Positions 44,600-53,322 of a DNA stretch of 64,000 bases are shown here, in pieces. The position numbers were made by a program, and so were the translations under genes. The stretch's first letter is position 1. The number at the start of each line of letters is the position of its first letter. The DNA is from Flagellimonas myxillae (GTDB lineage Bacteria > Bacteroidota > Bacteroidia > Flavobacteriales > Flavobacteriaceae). The stretch lies in the NCBI RefSeq assembly GCF_023502235.1, contig NZ_JAMFLY010000005.1, positions 1-64,000 of the forward strand, given 5' to 3'. The notes below the pieces were generated by a model, which worked only from the letters and a program-made list of their open reading frames with translations, searched no databases and was not told where the DNA came from.

Positions 44600-45632
44600 T
44601 ATTCGCCAATTGTCCGCAGGCCGCATCAATATCCTTGCCCCTTGATCTTCTGATAGTCACGGTGATATTGTTTCGTTCCAAGGTGCGCTTATACATTTCC
44701 ACTGCTTGGTCCGAAGCTTGTTGGAAATCACCATCATCTATGGGATTGTATTCGATAAGGTTGACTTTGGACGGTGCAAAGCGGCAAAACTTTACCAAGG
44801 CGTTGGCCGCCTCTTGAGTGTCGTTGATCCCCTGCCAAACCACATATTCGTAGGTGATTTTATTCTTGGTTTTGGCATACCAATATTGCAGGGCCTCCCT
44901 CAAATCTTTAAGTGGAAAAGTAGCATTGAATGGCATTATGGAGGTCCGCACCTCGTCGATGGCAGAATGCAAGGAAACGGCCAGTCCGAACTTCACCTCT
45001 TCATCGGCCATTTTCTTGATCATCTTTGGGACACCCGAAGTTGAGACCACAATTCTTTTTGGTGACATTCCCAGTCCCTCTGGAGAGGTGATTTTTTCTA
45101 TGGCTTTTATAACGTTGTTGTAATTCATGAGGGGTTCTCCCATCCCCATAAATACAATATTGCTCAACGGGCGACCAAAATACAATCGGCTCTCATTGTC
45201 TATAGCTACAACCTGGTCATAGATCTCATCTGGATTAAGATTGCGCATTCGCTTTAATCGTGCCGTGGCGCAGAACCTACAGTCCAAACTGCATCCCACC
45301 TGACTGGAAACGCAGGCCGTAGTTCTTGTTTCCGTTGGTATCAGCACCGATTCCACCACTAGCCCATCATGAAGTTGGACGGCATTTTTGATGGTCCCAT
45401 CCGCACTGCGCTGCATTTGGTCCACCTTAATGTGGTTGATCACGAAGTTGTTCTCCAACATCTGTCGGGTTTCCTTGGAAATGTTGGTCATGGCCTCAAA
45501 GGAATGGGCAGACTTTTGCCAAAGCCATTCGTATACCTGGTTCCCTCGAAAAGCCTTGTCTCCCTGTGCAACAAAAAAGTCACGCAGTTGTTCCTTGGTC
45601 AATGCCCGTATGTCCTTCTTTTTGATTTCCAC
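44592..45632 (-). CDS. rlmN: Dual-specificity RNA methyltransferase RlmN
   Basis: 346-aa radical-SAM enzyme that methylates A2503 of 23S rRNA and A37 of some tRNAs. The iron-sulfur cluster motif is CSLDCRFC. VFMGMGEPLMNY and the catalytic region RIVVSTSGVP are present, with a cysteine near the C-terminus in DIDAACGQ. The start is GTG (45630-45632). A TATCTTTA element 5 bp upstream suggests a nearly leaderless transcript. Confidence 0.96.
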   Translation of the reverse strand: MEIKKKDIRALTKEQLRDFFVAQGDKAFRGNQVYEWLWQKSAHSFEAMTNISKETRQMLENNFVINHIKVDQMQRSADGTIKNAVQLHDGLVVESVLIPTETRTTACVSSQVGCSLDCRFCATARLKRMRNLNPDEIYDQVVAIDNESRLYFGRPLSNIVFMGMGEPLMNYNNVIKAIEKITSPEGLGMSPKRIVVSTSGVPKMIKKMADEEVKFGLAVSLHSAIDEVRTSIMPFNATFPLKDLREALQYWYAKTKNKITYEYVVWQGINDTQEAANALVKFCRFAPSKVNLIEYNPIDDGDFQQASDQAVEMYKRTLERNNITVTIRRSRGKDIDAACGQLANKQ

Positions 45633-45650
45633 CTTTTAAAGATAGTCAAG

Positions 45651-45682
45651 AAAAATCCCGAATGGCCAAAGCCAGACGGGAT
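45651..45682 (-). terminator. Terminator after queA
   Basis: On the minus strand ATCCCG-TC-TGGC-TTT-GGCCA-TT-CGGGAT forms a long stem and runs into TTTTTC. It lies 38 bp after the queA stop codon and just before the rlmN start. Confidence 0.7.
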
Positions 45683-45720
45683 CATAATGTTCTGATTCCT
45701 TCAATTTGGGAATCTATTTT

Positions 45721-46770
45721 TTAGATAACCAACATAGCGTCACCGTAGGAGTAAAATCTATATTGCTCCAAAATGGCTTGCTTGTATGCTTTTTTCATCA
45801 AATCGTGCCCAATGAAAGCCGAAACCATCATCAATAAGGTAGATTTAGGCAAGTGAAAATTGGTAATCATACAGTTCGCAATACTAAAATCGTAGGGAGG
45901 AAAAATGAACTTGTTGGTCCATCCCTCAAAAGTATTCAACGTATGTTCCGATGATACGGCACTTTCCAAACCGCGCATTACCGTGGTGCCCACCGCACAA
46001 ACTTTTCTTTTATTGGTCTTGGCATTGTTCACCACCTCGGTAGCCCTTTCATCAATGACCAATTCCTCACTGTCCATTTTGTGCTTGGACAAATCCTCTA
46101 CCTCAACCGGATTAAAGGTTCCCAATCCTACATGGAGGGTCACTTCTGCAAAATCAATCCCTTTGATCTCCAACCTTTTCAACAAATGCTTGGAAAAGTG
46201 CAAGCCTGCAGTTGGGGCCGCCACTGCACCTTCGTACTTGGCGTATATGGTCTGATATCGCTCTTCATCTTCTGGTTCCACATCCCGTTTGATGTATTTG
46301 GGAAGCGGGGTCTCACCCAATTCTCTCAACTTTCTTCTAAAATCCGTATAGGATCCGTCGTATAGAAAACGTAGTGTTCTACCTCTAGAGGTGGTATTGT
46401 CTATTACCTCAGCAACCAAGCTCTCGTCCTCTCCGAAATACAGTTTATTCCCAATTCTAATCTTTCTTGCCGGGTCCACAAGAACATCCCAAAGGCGTTG
46501 CTCCTGGTTCAACTCACGAAGCAAAAACACTTCAATTCTTGCCCCGGTCTTTTCTTTGTTTCCATAAAGTCGTGCTGGAAAAACCTTGGTATTGTTCAAC
46601 ACCATTACATCGCCCTCATCAAAATAGTCGATAAGGTCCTTGAACATTTTATGTTCAATTTTTCCGGTTTCCCTATGAATTACCATCAGTTTGGATTCAT
46701 CCCTGTTTTCGGCAGGGTATTCGGCCAATAGTTCTTTGGGTAGTTCAAAATTGAAGTTTGATAATTTCAT
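45721..46770 (-). CDS. queA: S-adenosylmethionine:tRNA ribosyltransferase-isomerase QueA
   Basis: 349-aa enzyme that transfers the ribosyl part of SAM to preQ1 in tRNA, giving epoxyqueuosine. Conserved stretches are [40 protein letters not shown] and the end [10 protein letters not shown]. The length is normal. It has its own promoter (46802-46809) and terminator. No preQ1 riboswitch was seen in the 86-bp leader region. Confidence 0.97.
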   Translation of the reverse strand: MKLSNFNFELPKELLAEYPAENRDESKLMVIHRETGKIEHKMFKDLIDYFDEGDVMVLNNTKVFPARLYGNKEKTGARIEVFLLRELNQEQRLWDVLVDPARKIRIGNKLYFGEDESLVAEVIDNTTSRGRTLRFLYDGSYTDFRRKLRELGETPLPKYIKRDVEPEDEERYQTIYAKYEGAVAAPTAGLHFSKHLLKRLEIKGIDFAEVTLHVGLGTFNPVEVEDLSKHKMDSEELVIDERATEVVNNAKTNKRKVCAVGTTVMRGLESAVSSEHTLNTFEGWTNKFIFPPYDFSIANCMITNFHLPKSTLLMMVSAFIGHDLMKKAYKQAILEQYRFYSYGDAMLVI

Positions 46771-46801
46771 GTAGACTTTTTTTGGAAATTTTTAAAGAGC
46801 G

Positions 46802-46809
46802 CAAATATA
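46802..46809 (-). promoter_or_regulatory. -7 element of queA
   Basis: TATATTTG on the minus strand matches TAnnTTTG, 31 bp before the queA ATG. TTGAC about 20 bp further upstream could serve as the -33 element. Confidence 0.6.
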
Positions 46810-46856
46810 CAATCTCGATATAGGGGATGTCAAGTAATTTGGTGATTAAATGCCAA

Positions 46857-48128
46857 TTACACGGACTCTACTTGAAAACCAAGCTTTTCCAGGTCGTTCC
46901 AATAATCGGGGTATGACTTGGAAACCACTTCTGCTTCGTTGACAAGCAACTGGGTCTTCATAGCCAAAGGCCCAAATGCCATGGCCATTCTGTGGTCGTG
47001 GTAGGTATCTATGGCAACACCGGACAAAATGCTTCCTGAAGGTTCAAGAGTTAGACTTTCATGGTCTATGGCCACGGTGGCCCCCACTTTCTCCAATTCC
47101 GTTTTCATGGCTCCCAATCTGTCGGTTTCCTTGATCGGCAAGGTATGCAATCCGGTAAGGTGGCATCCCATGCCCAGTCCAAAACAGGTCACCGAAATGG
47201 TTTGGGCAATATCGGGTGCATTGGCAAGGTCATAATTGACCGTTTCCAAAGCACATTCCTTAACCTTGAAAAGGGTAATTGTATTATCGGAAAAACTGGT
47301 TTCCACTCCAAAATCTTGATAAATTTCAGCCAACACACTATCGCCCTGCAAGGAGTTTTGTTTGTAGGCAGAAAGTTGGATTTTGGATCCGACATCGCAC
47401 AATGCCGCTATACTGTAAAAGTAACTGGCAGAACTCCAATCAGACTCGACCACCAATGTAGTATCCCCCACTTTTTCCTTAGGAACCACCTGGATAAGAT
47501 TCCCTTCAAAATGCGTTTCCACGCCTAATTGTTGGATTAAAGACAAGGTCATTTTAATGTAGGGAACCGAGGTAATCTTGCCCACTAGTTCCAATTCCAA
47601 TCCATTGGCCAGACTGGGTGCAATCAATAACAGCGCCGAAATATACTGACTGCTAATATTGGCTGGTAGGGAAACCTTGCTTTTGGTCAAGGTCTTTCCC
47701 TTTATTTTGATGGGTGGGTACCCTTCATTTTTTACATAGTCGATTTCTGCCCCCAACTCGCGTAGTGCATCAACAAGTACCTTAATGGGTCTTTCCTGCA
47801 TCCTGGAAGAGCCGGTCAAAACCACTTCTTTTCCGTTTTGGGAAGCAAAATAGGCCGTTAAAAAACGCATGGCCGTTCCCGCATGGTGGATGTCAACCTC
47901 GCCATGCGAAGTTGCCAATCCCTTTTGCATGACTTCCCCATCATCGGAATTGGAAAGGTTTTCGATGACCACATTGGGAAAAAGGGCCTGAAGGAGCAAT
48001 GACCTATTGGTCTCGCTTTTGGAACCTGTAATTGCTATGGATTTATCTAAGGTACTACGTTGTGGAGCGGACAATTTGAGTCTCAAAATCTTGGTATTTG
48101 GTTGAAAGACCAAAACTAGAAAAAACAC
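46857..48128 (-). CDS. aroA: 3-phosphoshikimate 1-carboxyvinyltransferase AroA
   Basis: EPSP synthase of the shikimate pathway, joining shikimate-3-phosphate and PEP. The shikimate/PEP site is ITGSKSETNRSLLLQALF. The LXGNAGTAMR region is reduced to IHHAGTAMRFLTAY, and the late motifs IKETDRLGAMKTELEKVG and TYHDHRMAMAF are present. The first 14 residues from the GTG start are hydrophobic and not part of the family, so a TTG at 48084-48086 is a good alternative start. It follows the MazG-like gene by 27 bp. Confidence 0.95.
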   Translation of the reverse strand: MFFLVLVFQPNTKILRLKLSAPQRSTLDKSIAITGSKSETNRSLLLQALFPNVVIENLSNSDDGEVMQKGLATSHGEVDIHHAGTAMRFLTAYFASQNGKEVVLTGSSRMQERPIKVLVDALRELGAEIDYVKNEGYPPIKIKGKTLTKSKVSLPANISSQYISALLLIAPSLANGLELELVGKITSVPYIKMTLSLIQQLGVETHFEGNLIQVVPKEKVGDTTLVVESDWSSASYFYSIAALCDVGSKIQLSAYKQNSLQGDSVLAEIYQDFGVETSFSDNTITLFKVKECALETVNYDLANAPDIAQTISVTCFGLGMGCHLTGLHTLPIKETDRLGAMKTELEKVGATVAIDHESLTLEPSGSILSGVAIDTYHDHRMAMAFGPLAMKTQLLVNEAEVVSKSYPDYWNDLEKLGFQVESV

Positions 48129-48155
48129 CTCTAAAGTCCCTGTGCTGGAGTAACT

Positions 48156-48482
48156 TTATTTGAGCTTTTTGTTATTCTGATGACGATCGTGGTCGCGCTT
48201 GGCCTTTATATCCAGTTTTTTATCAAAAGCCTGCTGTAGGTTCACTCCTGTTTGGTTGGCCAAACATAGGACCACAAAGAGCACATCGGCCAATTCTTCG
48301 CCCAAATCCTTGTCCTTGTCGGATTCCTTTTCACTTTGTTCCCCGTAGCGGCGGGCTATGATTCGGGCAACTTCTCCCACCTCCTCTGTCAATTGAGCCA
48401 TATTGGTGAGTTCGTTAAAATAACGTACCCCGTGATTCTGGATCCATTCGTCTACAGCTTTTTGTGCATCCTTAATATTCAT
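48156..48482 (-). CDS. MazG-like nucleotide pyrophosphohydrolase
   Basis: 108-aa all-alpha NTP pyrophosphatase. The metal motif is EEVGEVAR (ExxE) and, after a short loop, EELADVLFVVLCLAN (ExxD). Its small size groups it with the single-domain MazG-like enzymes that clear non-canonical nucleotides, not with full-length MazG. It overlaps the dtd stop by one base. Confidence 0.9.
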   Translation of the reverse strand: MNIKDAQKAVDEWIQNHGVRYFNELTNMAQLTEEVGEVARIIARRYGEQSEKESDKDKDLGEELADVLFVVLCLANQTGVNLQQAFDKKLDIKAKRDHDRHQNNKKLK

Positions 48483-48934
48483 TATTCTTTATTTTTTGTA
48501 TCAATCGTTATTGTTACAGGGCCATCATTGAGCAAATCCACCTTCATATCCGCACCAAAAACCCCTGTGCCCACATTCTTGCCCAAATGCTGTTCCAGCA
48601 GCGACACAAATTTTTCGTAAATGGGAATGGCAATTTCCGGTTTGGCTGCTTTTATATAGGAGGGCCTGTTTCCTTTTTTTGTAAGTGCATGGAGTGTAAA
48701 TTGGCTCACTACGATCATATCTCCGTTCTCATCCAGCAAGGAACGGTTCATCACCCCTTCGGAATCGTTAAAAATGCGAAGGTTCACTATTTTTTTGGAC
48801 AGCCATTCCATATCCTCCTGATCATCTGCATCTTCTATTCCCAATAGCACCAACAGCCCATGCCCAATCTTGGACACCACTTCGCCCTCCACCGTAACGC
48901 TGGCTCTGGAAACCCTTTGAATTACAGCCCTCAT
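48482..48934 (-). CDS. dtd: D-aminoacyl-tRNA deacylase
   Basis: 150-aa dimeric enzyme that hydrolyses D-amino acids from tRNA. The two signature segments are VVSQFTLHA (SQFTL) near residue 76 and DGPVTI (GPxT) near the end. The start MRAVIQRVSRASVTVEGEVV is typical. It lies 3 bp after rsgA and overlaps the next gene by one base. Confidence 0.96.
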   Translation of the reverse strand: MRAVIQRVSRASVTVEGEVVSKIGHGLLVLLGIEDADDQEDMEWLSKKIVNLRIFNDSEGVMNRSLLDENGDMIVVSQFTLHALTKKGNRPSYIKAAKPEIAIPIYEKFVSLLEQHLGKNVGTGVFGADMKVDLLNDGPVTITIDTKNKE

Positions 48935-48937
48935 GAA

Positions 48938-49882
48938 TTATTCTTTGTATATATCAACCCTATAGTTCTCATCTTCGCCCGTAATCATTTGTACATAGCT
49001 TCTGTATCTGCTCCATGAAACCTCATCATTTTCCAACCCATTTTTTATGGCGCACTTGGGCTCATCCAGATGTAGGCAATTATTAAACTTGCATTGTGAT
49101 TTTAATCTAAAAAATTCAGGAAAATAATCCCCAATCTCATCTTCTTCCATATCCACAATACCAAACCCTTTTATACCAGGAGTATCTATGATTCTGGCGC
49201 CAAAAGAAAGATCGTACATTTCTGCAAAGGTGGTGGTGTGCTGTCCTTGTAAATGCTGTTCAGAAATTTCGGCTGTCTTTAATCGCAATCCAGGCTCAAG
49301 GGCATTCACCAAAGTAGATTTTCCCACTCCAGAATGACCGGCGAACATGCTGGTCTTGTCCAACATCAATTCCTTAACCTGGTCTACATTGGTTCCTTCC
49401 TTGGCAGCAATCTCAAGACAGTGGTATCCTATTTCCCTATAGAGTTGTACCAAATACTCCACTTCTACCATTTCATCCTCGTCATATCCGTCCATTTTGT
49501 TGAAGAGTAAGACCACTGGAATGTCGTAGGCCTCAGCTGTGACCAAAAATCTATCGATAAAGCTGGTAAATGTTGGAGGATTGTTCAGAGTGACCAAAAG
49601 AAATACCTGATCCAGATTAGCGGCGATAATATGGGTTTGTTTGGAGAGATTGACCGATTTTCGGATGATATAGTTTTTTCGCTCCTTGATCTCGATAATT
49701 GTGGCAACGGTCTCATCTCCAATTTCCTGTAAATTAAAAACCACCTCATCCCCAACGGCAACAGGGTTGGTACTTTTAATGCCCTTGATTCGGAACTTGC
49801 CCTTGATACGACACTCATAGAAAGTATCTTCCGATTTAACGGTGTACCAACTTCCCGTGGATTTATAAACAGTTCCTTGCAC
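48938..49882 (-). CDS. rsgA: Small ribosomal subunit biogenesis GTPase RsgA
   Basis: Circularly permuted GTPase that matures the 30S subunit. After an OB-fold, the G motifs come in the order NKMD (G4), GHSGVGKSTL (G1) and DTPG (G3). A C-terminal zinc site CKFNNCLHLDEPKC follows. No ATG fits. The GTG at 49880-49882 gives the family-like start (V)QGTVYKSTGSWY and 314 aa; a TTG eight codons upstream is the alternative. It leads an rsgA-dtd-mazG-aroA gene string. Confidence 0.94.
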   Translation of the reverse strand: MQGTVYKSTGSWYTVKSEDTFYECRIKGKFRIKGIKSTNPVAVGDEVVFNLQEIGDETVATIIEIKERKNYIIRKSVNLSKQTHIIAANLDQVFLLVTLNNPPTFTSFIDRFLVTAEAYDIPVVLLFNKMDGYDEDEMVEVEYLVQLYREIGYHCLEIAAKEGTNVDQVKELMLDKTSMFAGHSGVGKSTLVNALEPGLRLKTAEISEQHLQGQHTTTFAEMYDLSFGARIIDTPGIKGFGIVDMEEDEIGDYFPEFFRLKSQCKFNNCLHLDEPKCAIKNGLENDEVSWSRYRSYVQMITGEDENYRVDIYKE

Positions 49883-49978
49883 TAATTGCTCATTTTTTCC
49901 ATACAAAGAAACAATAATCCTTTAATTGGCACGTATATTGTAAATTGTTAGTTGAAACTAAAAACAATCATAATCATT

Positions 49979-50419
49979 ATGAAAAAAATCCTTTTTATCG
50001 CTTTTATAGCGTTAACCGCGACCTTAGAAATGAACGCACAGCAGTTCAAGGTAGTTACCAGTGTGGAATCCATTGTCCCCAACGGGCTTGGACGTTCCAG
50101 AATTGTAAACGCTCTTGAAGACAAAGACTACAGAGAGTACACAAGTGTACAGACCGAGGAGGACAACACCCGAAACAAATCCAAAAGGGGAGAAATCAGA
50201 GTTAAGAATTTTGAGGAAACCAAACTTTTGAATTTCTACAATTTGGGAGGAATCCGTTTTCAGAACATTGCAGCCAATGATGCTCTGATCACTTCCATGA
50301 TCAACGATATGGTCGCCAACGGCTGGGAACTGGTTTTCGTGAACAGTGCTGTTGAGAGTGAAGGTGGCAAGGGAGACGGACAAGGTATTTTTATTACCCG
50401 ATATATTTTCAAAAAATAG
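49979..50419 (+). CDS. Hypothetical exported protein
   Basis: 146-aa protein with a signal peptide (MKKILFIAFIALTATLEMNA). The mature part has no motif I know; the end MINDMVANGWELVFVNSAVES...GIFITRYIFKK resembles a small alpha/beta domain seen in other uncharacterised secreted proteins. Nine earlier codons are open, but the ATG at 49979 starts the signal peptide. A strong bidirectional terminator follows. Confidence 0.75.
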   Translation: MKKILFIAFIALTATLEMNAQQFKVVTSVESIVPNGLGRSRIVNALEDKDYREYTSVQTEEDNTRNKSKRGEIRVKNFEETKLLNFYNLGGIRFQNIAANDALITSMINDMVANGWELVFVNSAVESEGGKGDGQGIFITRYIFKK

Positions 50420-50433
50420 GAAAACTCCACCAA

Positions 50434-50470
50434 TAAAAAAAGCCCCAGATCATTCTGGGGCTTTTTTTAT
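50434..50470. terminator. Bidirectional terminator
   Basis: A-run, AGCCCCAGA-TCAT-TCTGGGGCT and a T-run: a perfect 9-bp stem with tetraloop, flanked by A and T stretches. It can end both the plus-strand gene at 49979 and the minus-strand gene at 50483. Confidence 0.92.
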
Positions 50471-50482
50471 TTTCGTTCCTAG

Positions 50483-51157
50483 CTAATCCAAAACGCGTAT
50501 TCTACCACCAGCAAAGGTGTTTTTATAGACCTTTTTTGGTTTTCCATACACATGAACATCCCCACCTGCGCGTACATTGATATCTACCACTTCTGAGGCA
50601 AACACTTCAGCTTCGCCACCTGCGGAAATCTTTATGTCCGTTTTGGAAGTCCGTAAGTCCCTTCCATCGAAAATACCCCCGGTATTTAATACTATGGATT
50701 GGTTGCTGGCCAAACCTGAAGCTTCTACAATACCGCCTGTGACGGCACGGATGTCGACATGGTCCACATCCATCCCAATTCGGATTCTGGCCCCTTCCTG
50801 GGCCCTAAGTTCCAAGCTGTTCTTTTTTACCAGTTCGTTGCAGGTAATTTGGGCGCCCTCGTTTCCATCGATCACATCCAAATCGGTATAATAGACCTCG
50901 ATTAAGGTATCTTCCCCAGTAAATTTCTTGTCTAACTGCATTCGAAGTTTTAAAACCCCATTTTTGTTCATCCATTTAATATCGTCCACATTCCTGCCTT
51001 TGATCACAATCCTGTTTTCGTCGGATTGGATCAGATTGACTTCGATGAGATCAAAAACCTTGATTTCATTAAAATCCCCAACCTCCGTATCTATGGTTCG
51101 TTGTGCAAAAAAGGTAGTGGAAACCAAGGCAAAGCCGAGTATGAGTAGTTTTTTCAT
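50483..51157 (-). CDS. GIN-domain (DUF2807) exported protein
   Basis: 224-aa protein with a signal peptide (MKKLLILGFALVSTTFFA) followed by a right-handed beta-helix typical of the GIN/DUF2807 domain found in Bacteroidota. Repeated short strands such as VDIRAVTGGIVEASGLASN and NVRAGGDVHVYGKPKK are visible. The domain is also called auto-transporter adhesin head, but no adhesin role has been shown for such small forms. It probably sits in the periplasm or on the surface. Confidence 0.85.
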   Translation of the reverse strand: MKKLLILGFALVSTTFFAQRTIDTEVGDFNEIKVFDLIEVNLIQSDENRIVIKGRNVDDIKWMNKNGVLKLRMQLDKKFTGEDTLIEVYYTDLDVIDGNEGAQITCNELVKKNSLELRAQEGARIRIGMDVDHVDIRAVTGGIVEASGLASNQSIVLNTGGIFDGRDLRTSKTDIKISAGGEAEVFASEVVDINVRAGGDVHVYGKPKKVYKNTFAGGRIRVLD

Positions 51158-51219
51158 GTCTATTGGTGTTAACTTCCTAAAAGATAACGGCTTTTGTGGA
51201 TTGTTACAGTTCTACAAAT

Positions 51220-51264
51220 AAAAAAATGCCATTTGAGCAGGGAATAATCCCCTTCAAATGGCAT
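51220..51264 (-). terminator. Terminator of the aromatic operon
   Basis: On the minus strand ATGCCATTTGA and TCAAATGGCAT are perfect 11-bp arms around a loop that itself contains GGGGATTATTCCC. A T-run follows. It lies 21 bp after the DAHP synthase/chorismate mutase stop codon and closes the pheA operon. Confidence 0.88.
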
Positions 51265-51285
51265 CTCAATCAAATAGTTTAAAAA

Positions 51286-52374
51286 CTATGCGTTGATAAT
51301 CTTCTCTTGATGGTTTATGGATTCTTGGTGAATTGCTTTGAACATTCTCAAAACAAATTCCTCGCTAAGTCCTTGAGACTCCCCTTCCAAGATCATTTTA
51401 CCCAAAATGGCATTCCATCTGTTGGACTGAAGCACAGCAACGTTCTTTTGTCTTTTTAGCTCACCGATTCCATCGGAAACCTTCATTCGCTTGCCAAGAA
51501 TATCGATCAGTTGGTTATCGATAACATCAATTTGCGCTCTAAGATTACTCAACTTGCTGTTGTATTCGGCCTCTGCATCGGTTTCCTTTCTAATGCGAAG
51601 ATCCTTCATAATCTGAATCAAACTATCCGGAGTTACCTGCTGGGCAGCATCACTCCAGGCATTATCAGGATCATGGTGCGTCTCGATCATTAATCCATCA
51701 AAATTAAGATCCAAAGCGGTCTGGGAAACATCAAAGATCATATCACGCTTACCGGTTATGTGGCTAGGGTCGTTGATGATGGGCAAATCCGGAAACTTGG
51801 ATTGCAATTCAATGGCCATTTGCCATTCAGGAATGTTTCTGTACTTGGTTTTTTCATAGGTTGAAAAGCCCCTGTGTATCACACCCAATTTTTTGATGTC
51901 GGCTGAATAAAGACGTTCTACGGCACCCAACCACAATGACAAATCCGGATTTACCGGGTTCTTGATCAAAACGATCTTGTCCGTTCCCTCCAAGGCATCG
52001 GCAATTTCTTGAACAATAAATGGGCTTACGGTAGATCGGGCACCAATCCACAAGAGGTCCACATCGTGCTCCAATGCAAGATCCACGTGTGCCCTGTTGG
52101 CCACCTCGGTCGCGGTTTTTAAACCGGTCTCTTCTTTGACCTTTTGCAGCCACTTTAGACCAATGGCCCCTACCCCTTCAAAGTTTCCGGGCCGGGTTCT
52201 TGGTTTCCAGATACCAGCACGGTAGTAGTTTACATCCGTATCCTTTAAATCGTGTGCAATTTTTAACACCTGATCTTCCGTTTCGGCGCTACAGGGTCCG
52301 GCAATTACCAGTGGATGTGGTAGATCCATGTCATCCAGCCATTTTCTCATTTCTTTATTGTTTTCCATAATCAA
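51286..52374 (-). CDS. Bifunctional DAHP synthase / chorismate mutase
   Basis: 362-aa fusion. Residues about 18-265 are a class-I beta-type 3-deoxy-7-phosphoheptulonate synthase (VIAGPCSAET, YYRAGIWKPRTRPGNFEG, IKNPVNPD, INDPSHITGKR). Residues about 275-355 are an AroQ-type chorismate mutase (LRAQIDVIDNQLIDILGKRMKVSDGIGELK). It starts and ends the branch to Phe and Tyr in one protein; in such fusions the mutase domain can pass on feedback from prephenate or chorismate. It is the last gene of the pheA operon, 2 bp after tyrA. Confidence 0.95.
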   Translation of the reverse strand: MIMENNKEMRKWLDDMDLPHPLVIAGPCSAETEDQVLKIAHDLKDTDVNYYRAGIWKPRTRPGNFEGVGAIGLKWLQKVKEETGLKTATEVANRAHVDLALEHDVDLLWIGARSTVSPFIVQEIADALEGTDKIVLIKNPVNPDLSLWLGAVERLYSADIKKLGVIHRGFSTYEKTKYRNIPEWQMAIELQSKFPDLPIINDPSHITGKRDMIFDVSQTALDLNFDGLMIETHHDPDNAWSDAAQQVTPDSLIQIMKDLRIRKETDAEAEYNSKLSNLRAQIDVIDNQLIDILGKRMKVSDGIGELKRQKNVAVLQSNRWNAILGKMILEGESQGLSEEFVLRMFKAIHQESINHQEKIINA

Positions 52375-52376
52375 TG

Positions 52377-53237
52377 CTAACTTTTTGTGAGGGGAATCCC
52401 CTTTAATATTTGTTTTATTCTGTTGGTATTATTCATTTCTTGGTATACATCATCAAACTCGTTGTCCAAAAGCAGTTGCTTAAACGTTTCCAAATTTTGG
52501 ATATACTCTTGGAGCGACTCCACCACATTCTCCTTGTTCTGTTCAAAAATGGGAGTCCACATATCTGGCGAACTTTTGGCCAATCGCACTGTGCTCTCAA
52601 AACCACTACCTGCGAGGTCAAAAATATCACGCTCATTTTTTTCTTTTTCAATAACCGTTTTTCCCAACATAAACGAACTGATATGTGATAAATGGGAAAC
52701 ATAGGCTATGTGCTTGTCATGCGCCTGCGGGTTCATGTATCGAATGCGCATTTTCATCTGCTGAAAGAGCTCCAAAGCCCGCTCCTGAAGTTTAAAGGCC
52801 GTTTTTTCCACTTCACAGATAATATTGGTCTTTCCTTCGTACAAGCCATTGATTGCAGCCGAAGGCCCTGAAAATTCCGTTCCTGCAATGGGGTGGCACG
52901 CCAGAAAATTTCTCCGTTTGGGATGATCATTGACCACCTCGCAAATCAATCCCTTCGTAGAACCGGCATCCATCACCACGGTATCATCCCCAACAGCATC
53001 GAGAATTTTTGGTAATTCAACCATAAGTGCATTCACGGGAATACTTACAAAAACCACATCTGCAGAAGCCAGGACATCATAATCTCCTTTTTCGTCTATG
53101 ATTCCCAATTCCAGAGCTTCATCCAAATGGGATTCGCTTTTATCGATTCCTATGATATGGGCATCCGGGTGGATTTTTTTTGCATCCTTGGCAAACGATC
53201 CCCCAATCAACCCTATTCCTATGACAACTAAGTTCAT
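52377..53237 (-). CDS. tyrA: Prephenate dehydrogenase TyrA
   Basis: 286-aa NAD(P)-dependent enzyme that oxidises prephenate to 4-hydroxyphenylpyruvate for tyrosine. The Rossmann motif is VIGIGLIGGSFAKD. The catalytic histidine segment is FLACHPIAGTEFSGP, and VSHLSHISSFML is typical. There is no ACT domain, so feedback control probably lies elsewhere. It is 85 bp after the aminotransferase gene; a short degenerate heptamer run lies in that gap. Confidence 0.95.
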   Translation of the reverse strand: MNLVVIGIGLIGGSFAKDAKKIHPDAHIIGIDKSESHLDEALELGIIDEKGDYDVLASADVVFVSIPVNALMVELPKILDAVGDDTVVMDAGSTKGLICEVVNDHPKRRNFLACHPIAGTEFSGPSAAINGLYEGKTNIICEVEKTAFKLQERALELFQQMKMRIRYMNPQAHDKHIAYVSHLSHISSFMLGKTVIEKEKNERDIFDLAGSGFESTVRLAKSSPDMWTPIFEQNKENVVESLQEYIQNLETFKQLLLDNEFDDVYQEMNNTNRIKQILKGIPLTKS

Positions 53238-53263
53238 CTAACTAGATTTTAGAAAATAGTATT

Positions 53264-53284
53264 GAGATTTCAGATTTGAAATTT
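53264..53284. repeat. Short heptamer run (CAGATTT type)
   Basis: Three contiguous 7-bp units, GAGATTT, CAGATTT and GAAATTT, lie in the gap between the aminotransferase and tyrA genes. On its own this is weak; it is listed because it shares the 7-bp period. Confidence 0.4.
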
Positions 53285-53322
53285 CACAAGCTTCAGAAAT
53301 ACAATCCAGTTCCAACATCCCT

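Noticed and set aside
46771..46856. preQ1 riboswitch before queA
   Set aside because: The short leader holds a good -7 element about 30 bp from the ATG, leaving no room for an aptamer, and no preQ1-type pseudoknot sequence was seen.
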